Source of the DNA: an uncultured Neomegalonema sp.
GTDB taxonomy: Bacteria; Pseudomonadota; Alphaproteobacteria; Rhodobacterales; Rhodobacteraceae
Length of the DNA stretch: 15,128 nt
Direction of reading: 5' to 3'
Assembly (NCBI GenBank): GCA_937927905.1
Contig: CALFWP010000019.1
Span: 1-15,128, forward strand
Shown here: one piece after another, positions 1-7,019 of the stretch
How positions within the stretch are numbered: the first letter of the stretch is position 1
Layout: every line of letters begins with the position of its first letter
The notes under the pieces: generated by a model
What the model was told of the DNA's origin: nothing
Databases searched by the model: none
The model's input: only the letters and a program-made list of their open reading frames with translations
Made by a program: the position numbers and the translations under genes

Positions 1-56
1 TATAAGGAGGAAAATATTGAATCAATGAAAGGTAATTTTGGAAAACTTTGATTTCG

Positions 57-152
57 ACCCGTGAGAGGATCCGCCAGATCGAGGCCAAGGCCCTGCGTAA
101 ACTGAAACACCCCAGCCGCAGCCGGAAACTGCGTAGTTTCCTCGACAACTGA
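57..152 (+). pseudogene. rpoD: 3' end of rpoD (primary sigma factor, region 4.2), upstream part missing or broken
   Basis: These 31 codons and the TGA at 150-152 encode the very conserved C-terminus of the housekeeping sigma-70 factor. It begins TRERIRQIEAKALRKL, the helix-turn-helix that reads the -35 element, and ends SRKLRSFLDN, typical of alphaproteobacterial RpoD. The frame is closed by TAA at 33-35, and the seven codons between (FWKTLIS) do not match the expected stretch before TRER. In another frame bases 41-55 read ENFDF, close to the expected FDV before TRER, so a one-base slip near base 56 is possible. Bases 1-56 are only about 27% GC, unlike the rest. This is either the damaged edge of a contig or a truncated gene copy; the family assignment is firm, the cause of truncation is not. 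Confidence 0.8.
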
Positions 153-213
153 CACCGGGGTGAAATTTTACATATCTATGACACGCGGAGTATAGATAAT
201 TTGCCGAAATCAT

Positions 214-246
214 AACAAAGGGCGGGAAATAATCCCGCCCTTTGTT
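214..246. terminator. Strong hairpin terminator between rpoD end and VOC gene
   Basis: A perfect 13-bp stem (214-226 pairing with 234-246) with a 7-base loop lies between two genes that converge. The stem is GC-rich at its top (GGGCGGG) and A/T-rich at its base, so a read on either strand ends in a run containing TTTGTT. It probably ends transcription of rpoD on the plus strand and of the VOC gene on the minus strand. Confidence 0.8.
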
Positions 247-282
247 CATAATATTTTCGCAAGATGCGCTGTTCGTTGAGTA

Positions 283-669
283 TCATTCACCATCCGCGAA
301 GCAATAGGCTGTGATTTTATTACCATCCGGATCGCGCAGATATGCCGCATAAGCCGTTGGTGTAAAACTGCGTGGACCCGGAGCACCCTCATCCGTGCCG
401 CCATTGGCAAGCCCTGCCGCATGAAATTCCCGAACCGCAGCGCGCGTCGGCGCAGCAAATCCGACCGTACCGCCATTACCGCAAGACGCCGGTTTCCCGT
501 CTGATGGTGTGAAAACGATAAAGGCTGGAGAATCCGCACCATACATGGATGCCGCCTCACCAAGCTCGCCGATATAATTGACGCCCAATGGTTTAAGCGC
601 TGCACCATAAAAAGTTTTTGATTTTTCGCGATCATTTGTACCGACTGTCGCGTGCGTGAATATAGACAT
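283..669 (-). CDS. VOC family (glyoxalase/bleomycin-resistance fold) protein
   Basis: A 128-residue protein of the vicinal-oxygen-chelate superfamily, small cytosolic enzymes or binding proteins built from paired beta-alpha-beta-beta-beta units. Visible marks are the N-terminal strand with His6 (MSIFTHATVGTND), the middle segment GGTDEGAPGPR (90-100), and the C-terminal YLRDPDGNKI (110-119). The family often has a metal-binding Glu just after DPDGNKI; here that position is Thr120, so the usual metal site may be incomplete. I chose the ATG at 669 because AAGGAA lies about 7 bases upstream; an in-frame ATG at 699 adds ten residues outside the conserved fold. The gene stands alone, with its own promoter and a terminator behind it. 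The substrate cannot be told from the sequence. Confidence 0.85.
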   Translation of the reverse strand: MSIFTHATVGTNDREKSKTFYGAALKPLGVNYIGELGEAASMYGADSPAFIVFTPSDGKPASCGNGGTVGFAAPTRAAVREFHAAGLANGGTDEGAPGPRSFTPTAYAAYLRDPDGNKITAYCFADGE

Positions 670-710
670 ATCCGGTTCCTTGTTACTGTGTGTTTTCAAG
701 CCGTAACCCG

Positions 711-739
711 ATTATATTTTAAAGCCGGAAAACCATCAA
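711..739 (-). promoter_or_regulatory. Sigma-70-type promoter for the VOC gene
   Basis: Read on the minus strand there is a -35 TTGATG (734-739), a 17-base spacer and a perfect -10 TATAAT (711-716). This would start transcription roughly 35 bases ahead of the ATG at 669. It is the best-looking promoter in the window. Confidence 0.65.
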
Positions 740-743
740 CAAC

Positions 744-759
744 TATCTATCAGTAGATA
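744..759. promoter_or_regulatory. Dyad TATCTATCAGTAGATA upstream of the VOC promoter
   Basis: Two 6-base arms (TATCTA and TAGATA) flank a 4-base centre, five bases behind the proposed -35 box of the VOC promoter. The position fits a transcription-factor site. No regulator gene for it is adjacent, so which protein binds is unknown. Confidence 0.4.
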
Positions 760-886
760 AATAAAAAGGTAAACAACAGTCCTTGATACACGCCTTTGTG
801 CATTGCACAGGCACAATAAATGGAGGCCGGGTGCATGGCGGAATTGCCCGGTGGCAGACACGTTGATCAGGACAAACCGACACGAC

Positions 887-917
887 ATACTGCGCAGGAA
901 AGATACTGCGCAGGAAA
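887..917 (+). repeat. Two-copy direct repeat, 15-mer with 16-bp period
   Basis: ATACTGCGCAGGAAA is present at 887-901 and 903-917, separated by a single G. It lies in non-coding DNA. It may be a simple duplication or a pair of protein-binding half sites on adjacent turns; nothing else supports a function. Confidence 0.6.
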
Positions 918-1009
918 AGCTTGTGAGCCGAATTTCATCCGACAGGTGCCGCCGTAAAGACTGCCATTGCCTGATTACACCCGGACCTGTTGTACTTAAC
1001 CTGTACTCT

Positions 1010-1900
1010 TCAGCCAGCCAGAAACCTCAAAATATGTGCCGTCAATTCGCCCGGAGCCTCTTCCGGAATTGAGTGGCCGCATGGCAGGGCGGCGCCGGTT
1101 ACGCGATCTGCTTTTTCCTGCCACGTCGCTTGGACATCATAGAGTTCACCGACAACGCTTTGCTCGCCCCAAAGCGCCAATAACGGTGCTGTAATGCGAT
1201 TGTCATGATCCGCGAGATCATGTTCCAGATCAATGCCGGCCGCCGCCCGGTAATCTTCGCAAATGGCATGCAGCGTGGCGGGGTTTCTGTAACTGCGAAG
1301 GTATTCCGCAATAACGCGTTCCTCCACAGACCCATTGATCTTTACCTGACCCGAAATATGCTTGCGCAGAAAATATTCCGGGTCCGCAGCAATCATTTTT
1401 TCCGGCAATCCATCCGGCTGGATCAGGAAAAACCACCAGAAATAACGTGTTGCAAACGCCTGATCGGTTTGCGCGTACATCGTAAGCGTCGGTGCAATAT
1501 CGAGCACGATCAACCGTTCAACCGCATCCGGAAAATCAAGCGCAAGGCGATGCGCAACCCGGCCGCCACGGTCATGACCTACAACCGGAAACGATTCGTG
1601 ACCAAAGTGTTTCATCAAAGCGATCTGATCCGCCGCCATGACCCTTTTGGAATACGGAAAATGCGATGGATCACTTTCGGGTTTGTCGCTGTCGCCATAT
1701 CCTCTGAGGTCGGGGGCAATGATCTGATACCCTGCTTCGACCAGGCGCGGCGCAACCTTGCGCCAGACCACATGAGTTTGTGGATGGCCGTGCAACAGCA
1801 AAACCGGCGGACCCGTTCCTGCACTTGCGCAGTTAATAGTCACTCCAGGCAGCCTGATCCTTTGAACATCAAATCCCGCGAGAAAAGCAGACGCCGCCAC
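1010..1900 (-). CDS. Alpha/beta hydrolase related to (fluoro/halo)acetate dehalogenase
   Basis: A 296-residue alpha/beta hydrolase. The oxyanion region HGHPQ (38-42), nucleophile elbow GHDRGGR (108-114) with Asp110, acid Asp134 (VLDIAP) and His276 (CGHSIPEE) form the Asp-Asp-His arrangement of haloacetate dehalogenases. Arg111 and Arg114 match the arginines that hold the substrate carboxylate. In fluoroacetate dehalogenase the halide is held by a His-Trp pair and a Tyr: here the pair reads Trp155-Trp156 and the Tyr position (after CEDYRAAA) is Gly222, so only Trp156 remains. Defluorination is therefore doubtful; another haloacid or an ester are alternatives. The start is GTG at 1900, directly after the TAG stop of the upstream gene with GGAG about 9 bases before, so the two genes are probably translated together. 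Confidence 0.85.
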   Translation of the reverse strand: MAASAFLAGFDVQRIRLPGVTINCASAGTGPPVLLLHGHPQTHVVWRKVAPRLVEAGYQIIAPDLRGYGDSDKPESDPSHFPYSKRVMAADQIALMKHFGHESFPVVGHDRGGRVAHRLALDFPDAVERLIVLDIAPTLTMYAQTDQAFATRYFWWFFLIQPDGLPEKMIAADPEYFLRKHISGQVKINGSVEERVIAEYLRSYRNPATLHAICEDYRAAAGIDLEHDLADHDNRITAPLLALWGEQSVVGELYDVQATWQEKADRVTGAALPCGHSIPEEAPGELTAHILRFLAG

Positions 1901-2755
1901 CTAAGCGCACTCCGAAACGGCGTCCGCTATTGCCGCGCCACATGTTTTTGTATCGGCGGGCCCGCCAAGGTCCGGCGCGCACAACGCCTCCTCCGGCAAT
2001 ACGCATTCAATCGCAGCAACAATCGACTCGCCAACCTGCTGCGCACCACGATGTTGCAGCATTATTGCTGCGGCCCAGATCTGTCCGACAGGGTTTGCGG
2101 CGCCCTGCCCGGAAATATCAGGTGCGGAGCCATGCACCGGTTCAAACAGCGAAGGAAATATGCCTTCCGGGTTGATATTTCCCGATGGGACAATCCCGAT
2201 CATTTCTATGAATGTATGACCAAGGTCGCACAGAGTATCGCCAAACAGATTGGAACTCACAACGACATCGCACCAATCCGGATAAAGGACAAACTGGGCT
2301 GTCAGAATGCCGATATGGTATTTGTCAACCTTGATGCCGGGATGCTGCGATGCCACCTCTACGACCCGCTCGCCCCAATAGGGCATCGTGATTGAAATAC
2401 CGTTGGATTTCGTGGCCGATATCAGATACCCGCCACGTTTTTCCGCCAGATAGAAGGCGTATTTCAGGATGCGGCCCACACCGGTAAGGCTCATAACGGT
2501 TTCCTGAACCACAATCTCCCGATCCGTGCCGGAGAACATCCTGCTAACGATAAATGAGTATTCGCCCTCGGTGTTTTCGCGCACAATCATCATATCAATA
2601 TCCCCGGGTGCGCGCCCCGCCACGGAAGCGAACCTTTGTGAGACTGCTTCCAGAACACGAATCCCCTCCGGTATGGACTCTATACCGATCCCGTCGCCAG
2701 GGATGACGGCGATCTTCCAACTGTTGCTTGGAATATACCCTGTCCATATCATCAT
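1901..2755 (-). CDS. Tartrate dehydrogenase/decarboxylase-like (isocitrate/isopropylmalate dehydrogenase family), internally deleted, probably inactive
   Basis: The 284-residue frame matches the TtuC/DmlA type (usually about 355-360 residues), which oxidises tartrate or D-malate with NAD and a divalent metal. The N-terminal KIAVIPGDGIG (14-24) and the C-terminal two thirds (IVRENTEGEYS 57-67, SATKSNGISITMPYW 113-127, FPSLFEPVHGSAPDI 200-214) are clear. Between RF (41-42) and PGDID (50-54) about 75-80 residues are missing; in the family this part carries two substrate-binding arginines. Arg59, Tyr66, Lys116 and metal ligands Asp173 and Asp177 remain, but the Asp of YHIDIL, contributed across the dimer to the metal site, is Gly149. 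I infer an enzyme that has lost activity yet keeps an open frame. Its stop abuts the start of the alpha/beta hydrolase. An assembly error could explain the deletion but not the Asp-to-Gly change. Confidence 0.8.
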   Translation of the reverse strand: MMIWTGYIPSNSWKIAVIPGDGIGIESIPEGIRVLEAVSQRFASVAGRAPGDIDMMIVRENTEGEYSFIVSRMFSGTDREIVVQETVMSLTGVGRILKYAFYLAEKRGGYLISATKSNGISITMPYWGERVVEVASQHPGIKVDKYHIGILTAQFVLYPDWCDVVVSSNLFGDTLCDLGHTFIEMIGIVPSGNINPEGIFPSLFEPVHGSAPDISGQGAANPVGQIWAAAIMLQHRGAQQVGESIVAAIECVLPEEALCAPDLGGPADTKTCGAAIADAVSECA

Positions 2756-2869
2756 ACCCCGGATAAGTCAGTTTTAAGAACCGGACAACAGTGGGAGATG
2801 CGTGCGTCCAGCATACACATTGGGATAATGATCTCTGATTGATCTACTCCGGGTAGCGGTTTCAACCCA

Positions 2870-3532
2870 TCAGCTGCAGGTATGATCAAATATCGCGTTC
2901 AGGATTGTTCCGATCTCATTCCAGCTTTCAGGCGAATAATCCGCATCCGGAAGAGTGTCGAGAAAACCGCGAAGCATATCGTCGCCGACATAATGCAAAC
3001 GCACCACTGAAGGCGCATTTCGCGCCGCTGAAGTAATTTGAGCCGGCGAGTCGTCAATAAACACTACAGGGCCGGACGTCCGTTCGGATAACCACGCCAA
3101 AGCTTTACCCTTACCGCCCTGATTCACAATCAGCGGATAATTGATCCCGTGTTGCCGCAAATTTTGTATTCGCGCCGCCTCCGCATAGGGCGGCACATTT
3201 GTCAGGATAACAATCCGGGCACGTACGGATACGGCATGCAAAGTTTCGGCGGCACCCGGATACACACGCTGATGCCTGGTTTCCTGTTGGAAAAAAGCCT
3301 TGAAAAGCTCTTTGAACTCCTCCTCGGATGCCTCTGTTCCGTCCGCACGCTTCAGGGCTCCATCGAGTTTATATGACGTAAGACGGAGTGAGAAGCCATG
3401 TGCTTCGGCAAACTCCGTCAAATGCGCGGCAAGGCCCACAAGCACTTCATCCACATCAACCACCAGTAACGGGGCTGATGTCTCAAGCGTAAGGGCTTCA
3501 AGCCTTGCCAGAACGTCGGGATCAATACTCAT
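2870..3532 (-). CDS. HAD-superfamily hydrolase, function unknown
   Basis: A 220-residue cytosolic HAD-fold protein. Motif I is VVDVDEVL (24-31) with nucleophile Asp26 and Asp28; motif II is the ILTNV segment; a Lys in GGKGKALAWL probably serves as motif III; motif IV is FIDDSP with its paired acids. The segment between motifs I and II is short and helical, as in small phosphatases of the deoxyribonucleotidase type, but I cannot name a substrate. It starts 23 bases after the guaB stop on the same strand, so it is likely in the guaB transcript. That context would fit a nucleotide-related phosphatase, which is only an inference. The Shine-Dalgarno sequence is weak. Confidence 0.8.
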   Translation of the reverse strand: MSIDPDVLARLEALTLETSAPLLVVDVDEVLVGLAAHLTEFAEAHGFSLRLTSYKLDGALKRADGTEASEEEFKELFKAFFQQETRHQRVYPGAAETLHAVSVRARIVILTNVPPYAEAARIQNLRQHGINYPLIVNQGGKGKALAWLSERTSGPVVFIDDSPAQITSAARNAPSVVRLHYVGDDMLRGFLDTLPDADYSPESWNEIGTILNAIFDHTCS

Positions 3533-3555
3533 TGTTTTGTCCGGAAAGCTGATGC

Positions 3556-5019
3556 TTACGATCCCATACGGTAATTTGGACTTTCACGGGTGATGGTCAC
3601 GTCATGAGCGTGACTTTCGCGCAGTCCCGCACCTGTAATTTTCACAAAATCACAGGATGTGCGCATCTGCTCCACCGTTTCAGCGCCGGTATATCCCATC
3701 GCCGCCCGCAAACCGCCGACAAGCTGATGCAGGATAGACCCGACCGGACCTTTATACGGCACCTGTCCCTCGATTCCCTCTGGGACAAGTTTCATCGTAT
3801 CCTGAACGTCTTTTTGGAAATAACGGTCCGCAGAGCCGCGCGCCATAGCACCGACGCTGCCCATACCGCGATAGGCCTTATAGCTGCGGCCCTGATACAC
3901 AAAGACCTCGCCCGGGGCCTCATCCGCGCCGGCCAGCATCGAGCCGATCATGGCGCAATGGGCACCGGCAGCGATTGCCTTGGCCAGATCACCGGAAAAC
4001 TTGATACCGCCATCGGCGATTACCGGAACACCGGATTTTGCGCCCTCCTCCGCACAATCGAGAATCGCGGTCAGTTGCGGCACACCGACACCTGCCACAA
4101 TCCGCGTGGTACAGATCGAGCCGGGGCCGATCCCGACCTTCACGCAATCGGCTCCTGCGCCGATCAGAGCCTTTGTCGCTTCGGAGGTCGCAACGTTTCC
4201 TGCAACTACCTGAACAGAATTGGAATGCTTTTTGATCGCCTCAACCGCCGCGCTTACGGACCGGGAATGGCCGTGTGCAGTGTCAATGACCAGAAGATCC
4301 ACACCGGCATCAATCAGCGCGGCAGAGCGCTCAAATCCGCTATCGCCAACTGTAGAGGCCGCCGCAACGCGCAGACGCCCCAACTCGTCTTTTGTGGCAA
4401 CCGGATTCAGCTGTGATTTTTCAATATCCTTGACTGTCATCAGACCGATGCATCGGCCCTCTCCATCAACAACCAGAAGCTTTTCGATCCGGCGTGCCTG
4501 TAACAGCTTTTTCGCTTCCACATGGTCCACAGGTTCGCGGATGGTCGCAAGATTATCCCGGGTCATCATCTGTGAAACCGGTGTTGAGGTGTCATCGGTA
4601 AAACGCATATCGCGATTGGTCAGGATCCCGATCAGTTTTTCAGTGTCAGTGTCAATGACCGGGAAACCGCTGATCCCGTGTTCTGCCTGCAATGCACGGG
4701 CATCCGCAAGCGTCTGATCCGGTCTGAGCATCACGGGTTTATAGACAATACCCTGTTCAAAGCGCTTCACGCGCCCGACCTGCCTGGCTTGCTCCGCGAT
4801 ATCAAGATTACGGTGGATTACTCCCATACCGCCAGCCTGTGCCATCGCAATCGCCATTTCAAACTCGGTTACCGTATCCATAGCCGAAGACAGCAGTGGA
4901 ATATTTAGCGAAATACTTTTCGTAACCGATGTTCGTGTATCCGCCTCGGCCGGAATAATGGCACTCTCGGCAGGGACCAGTAAAACATCGTCAAAGGTGA
5001 GGGCATCGCGGATCGCCAT
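3556..5019 (-). CDS. guaB: Inosine-5'-monophosphate dehydrogenase
   Basis: Oxidises IMP to XMP with NAD, the committed step to guanine nucleotides. The 487-residue length is normal. The barrel begins LTFDDVLLVPAESA (8-20) and holds the catalytic loop GIGPGSICTTRIVAGVG with Cys303. Two CBS domains sit at roughly 93-210, where they normally sense adenine and guanine nucleotides. The phosphate loops ADGGIKFSGD and GSMLAG, the mobile flap after YRGMGS, and an RYFQ segment are present. I chose the ATG at 5019 because AAAGGA lies about 7 bases upstream; an in-frame TTG at 5037 adds six residues that overlap that site. It heads a probable two-gene unit with the HAD hydrolase and is divergent from argJ. 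Confidence 0.97.
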   Translation of the reverse strand: MAIRDALTFDDVLLVPAESAIIPAEADTRTSVTKSISLNIPLLSSAMDTVTEFEMAIAMAQAGGMGVIHRNLDIAEQARQVGRVKRFEQGIVYKPVMLRPDQTLADARALQAEHGISGFPVIDTDTEKLIGILTNRDMRFTDDTSTPVSQMMTRDNLATIREPVDHVEAKKLLQARRIEKLLVVDGEGRCIGLMTVKDIEKSQLNPVATKDELGRLRVAAASTVGDSGFERSAALIDAGVDLLVIDTAHGHSRSVSAAVEAIKKHSNSVQVVAGNVATSEATKALIGAGADCVKVGIGPGSICTTRIVAGVGVPQLTAILDCAEEGAKSGVPVIADGGIKFSGDLAKAIAAGAHCAMIGSMLAGADEAPGEVFVYQGRSYKAYRGMGSVGAMARGSADRYFQKDVQDTMKLVPEGIEGQVPYKGPVGSILHQLVGGLRAAMGYTGAETVEQMRTSCDFVKITGAGLRESHAHDVTITRESPNYRMGS

Positions 5020-5277
5020 CGTATCGTCCTTTCCCAAGGGCTTGCCGGATCGTCCTGTTCAATCCGGTTGATGACGCCCGCTTATTTCATGCTGCGTTTG
5101 CGAAGCAAAGAAGTTTCTTTAAGCTTCCGCACATGATCAGGGTTTTTCCTGAAATGCACAATGAAAGACGCAACAGGCAGCAATAGCGCACATCGTACAG
5201 GTCCATCCGCAGGTGACATAAAGTGCCAAAGCAGAGTAAGTTGCCCCCCGAACACAAAGTACGGGACATACATTCCT
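5020..5277. promoter_or_regulatory. Divergent guaB/argJ intergenic region with an inverted repeat at 5102-5127
   Basis: This 258-bp gap must hold the promoters of both guaB (minus) and argJ (plus). At 5102-5127 there is a dyad: GAAGC AAAGAA, a 2-base centre (GT), TTCTTT, two unpaired A, then GCTTC. The tiny centre suits a protein-binding site better than an RNA hairpin. I see no clear -35/-10 pair for either gene and no recognisable riboswitch. An open frame running from 5161 into argJ does not look like the ArgJ N-terminus. Confidence 0.4.
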
Positions 5278-6591
5278 ATGGTCGATCCGGATGATTTGAA
5301 GCGGCAACTCGATGAAGCACGGGCCGCACTTGAGGCAATAAAAGGCAAACCCGGCGATATCTCCCCCCTGGCCCCTGCATCCGTACCTGCGGTACACCCT
5401 GTTCCGGGTGTCACCCTGGGCGCAGCGGCAGCAGAAGTTAAATACCGCGGACGCGATGACGTCATGCTGATACGGCTGGAGGCCGGCAGTACGCTAGCAG
5501 GTGTTTTTACCAGGTCAGCCACACGATCCGCACCGGTACTCTGGTGCGAGCGGGCTTTGGCCGGACTGACGGACACCGGCGAGGCAATCGGAATTGTTGC
5601 CAATGCAGGCAATTCAAACGCCTTTACAGGGTCCGCCGGTGAGACCAGCACCAAAGCCATGGCAGGTCATACCGCTCAAGCGCTGGGTATTACTCCGGAG
5701 CGGGTTTTTGTCGCCTCAACCGGAGTCATAGGCGAGCGCCTGCCGCACGACAAAATCACTGCGGTTCTGCCCGGCCTCAGCACAACACTCCGCCCTGATG
5801 CCTGGCAAAAAGCCGCCGGTGCCATCATGACCACAGATACATATCCCAAGGTTGCCAGCGCCCGGTGTAAAATCGGCAACGCATCCGTCACCATCAGCGG
5901 TATGGCGAAAGGATCGGGGATGATCGCGCCCGATATGGCGACAATGCTGGCCTTTACCGCCACCGATGCCAATATCGGACAAGCTGCTCTTCAAAAGCTG
6001 CTGGAGGACAGCACCGCCATCAGCTTTAACGCCGTTACAGTCGATGGGGATACCTCGACCTCGGATACTCTGCTACTGGGTGCAACCCGCAAAGCGGATC
6101 ATGACCTGATCACCGATGCGGCGGACCCGTGCCTTTATGACTTCAAGGCTGCATTGGACGGCTTGCTCCGTGACCTCGCGCATCAGGTCGTGCGCGATGG
6201 CGAGGGGGCTTCGAAATTTATCGAAATCCGTGTCACCGGTGCCGAAACCGATGCGGCGGCCAAGCGTATCGCACTGTCGATTGCAAATTCACCTTTGGTC
6301 AAAACCGCCTTTGCCGGAGAGGACCCGAACTGGGGACGGATTGTCATGGCCGTTGGCAAATCCGGTGAAAAAGCGGACCGTGATGCCCTGACAATCAGGT
6401 TCGGGGATATTCTTGTTGCCGAAAAAGGCTGGGTTGCGGCCAGTTACCGCGAAGAGGATGGTGCCGCATATATGAAGGCGCAAAACCTGACCGTCACAAC
6501 AGATGTCGGAACCGGGGATGGCAAGGCAACTGTCTGGACCTGTGACCTGACCTATGCCTATGTGCGGATCAATGCCGATTACCGAAGCTGA
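5278..6591 (+). CDS. argJ: Bifunctional glutamate N-acetyltransferase / amino-acid acetyltransferase
   Basis: ArgJ moves the acetyl group from N-acetylornithine to glutamate, recycling it in arginine synthesis; some members also use acetyl-CoA. The protein cuts itself into alpha and beta chains before a Thr that becomes the nucleophile: here KGSGMIAPDMATMLAF, with Thr222 at the cut. The oxyanion pair lies in ASTGVIGERLP (Thr148-Gly149), and the C-terminus ends AYVRINADYRS as in the family. From the ATG at 5278 the product is 437 residues, slightly long because of a charged helical leader (about residues 1-25) before SPLAP. The Shine-Dalgarno match is weak, but the extension back to 5161 has no family features. 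mutT follows after 29 bases, a common alphaproteobacterial order. Confidence 0.95.
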   Translation: MVDPDDLKRQLDEARAALEAIKGKPGDISPLAPASVPAVHPVPGVTLGAAAAEVKYRGRDDVMLIRLEAGSTLAGVFTRSATRSAPVLWCERALAGLTDTGEAIGIVANAGNSNAFTGSAGETSTKAMAGHTAQALGITPERVFVASTGVIGERLPHDKITAVLPGLSTTLRPDAWQKAAGAIMTTDTYPKVASARCKIGNASVTISGMAKGSGMIAPDMATMLAFTATDANIGQAALQKLLEDSTAISFNAVTVDGDTSTSDTLLLGATRKADHDLITDAADPCLYDFKAALDGLLRDLAHQVVRDGEGASKFIEIRVTGAETDAAAKRIALSIANSPLVKTAFAGEDPNWGRIVMAVGKSGEKADRDALTIRFGDILVAEKGWVAASYREEDGAAYMKAQNLTVTTDVGTGDGKATVWTCDLTYAYVRINADYRS

Positions 6592-6620
6592 CACCCGCAG
6601 AACAACAAAAGAGAGACCCG

Positions 6621-7019
6621 ATGAAAACACTCATCGTTGTCGCCGTCGCCCTGATCGACCCGGATGGGCGGGTTTTACTCGCACAAAGACCTAAAGGAAA
6701 GTCCATGGCGGGTCTATGGGAGTTTCCGGGCGGAAAAATCGACGCCGGAGAGCGCCCCGAACAGGCGCTGATCCGTGAACTGCGCGAAGAACTCGGAATT
6801 AATACCGAAGCATCCTGTCTTGCGCCCCTCACATTCGCATCCCACAGCTATGATGACTTTCATCTCCTGATGCCGCTGTGGGTATGTCGAAAATGGGAGG
6901 GGATTGCCCAGCCAAGGGAAGGGCAAACACTGAAATGGGTCAAACCTGAAAGGCTTGGTGATTACCCGATGCCCGCCGCCGATCTGCCACTGATCCCTGT
7001 TATTCGGGACTTGCTATAG
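6621..7019 (+). CDS. mutT: 8-oxo-dGTP diphosphatase (Nudix hydrolase)
   Basis: A 132-residue Nudix protein that removes oxidised dGTP from the nucleotide pool and so prevents A:T to C:G mutations. The Nudix box is complete: GGKIDAGE followed by seven residues, then RELREELGI. The N-terminal VAVALIDPDGRVLLAQRP, the MAGLWEFPGGK lead-in and the late LKWVKPERLGDYPMPAADLPLIP segment are all typical of MutT. It starts 29 bases after argJ with GAGAGA ahead of the ATG and probably shares its transcript. Its last 20 bases overlap the end of the convergent symporter gene. Confidence 0.94.
   Translation: MKTLIVVAVALIDPDGRVLLAQRPKGKSMAGLWEFPGGKIDAGERPEQALIRELREELGINTEASCLAPLTFASHSYDDFHLLMPLWVCRKWEGIAQPREGQTLKWVKPERLGDYPMPAADLPLIPVIRDLL

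Larger units (their letters stand above)
670..1009. other. 340-bp non-coding gap with VOC promoter, small dyad and short tandem repeat
   Basis: No reading frame here resembles a protein I recognise. The left part carries the VOC promoter and its dyad. At 797-809 there is a 13-base perfect palindrome around one base (TGTGCA T TGCACA). At 887-901 and 903-917 the 15-mer ATACTGCGCAGGAAA occurs twice with a 16-base period. The rest shows nothing I can assign. The hydrolase gene reads into this gap on the minus strand, with no obvious terminator. Confidence 0.5.

Noticed and set aside
831..865. tRNA-Leu-like 5' end (ATGGCGGAATTG...GGCAGACACG)
   Set aside because: The first arm resembles tRNA-Leu, but no anticodon stem, variable arm, T-loop or closing acceptor stem follows.
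803..1072. An 89-codon plus-strand open frame filling the large gap
   Set aside because: No recognisable family, no ribosome site, composition unlike the neighbouring genes, and it runs into the end of the hydrolase gene.
1205..2395. A 396-codon plus-strand open frame antisense to the hydrolase and dehydrogenase-like genes
   Set aside because: It runs opposite two clearly recognisable genes and across their junction, has no family features and is rich in Arg/Cys/His as mirror frames of coding DNA are.
4220..4717. A 165-codon plus-strand open frame inside guaB
   Set aside because: It is antisense to a complete, strongly conserved guaB gene and has no features of its own.
5161..5277. An N-terminal extension of ArgJ by 39 residues
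   Set aside because: The added residues have no match to the family and lie in the intergenic control region; the ATG at 5278 is closer to the normal length.
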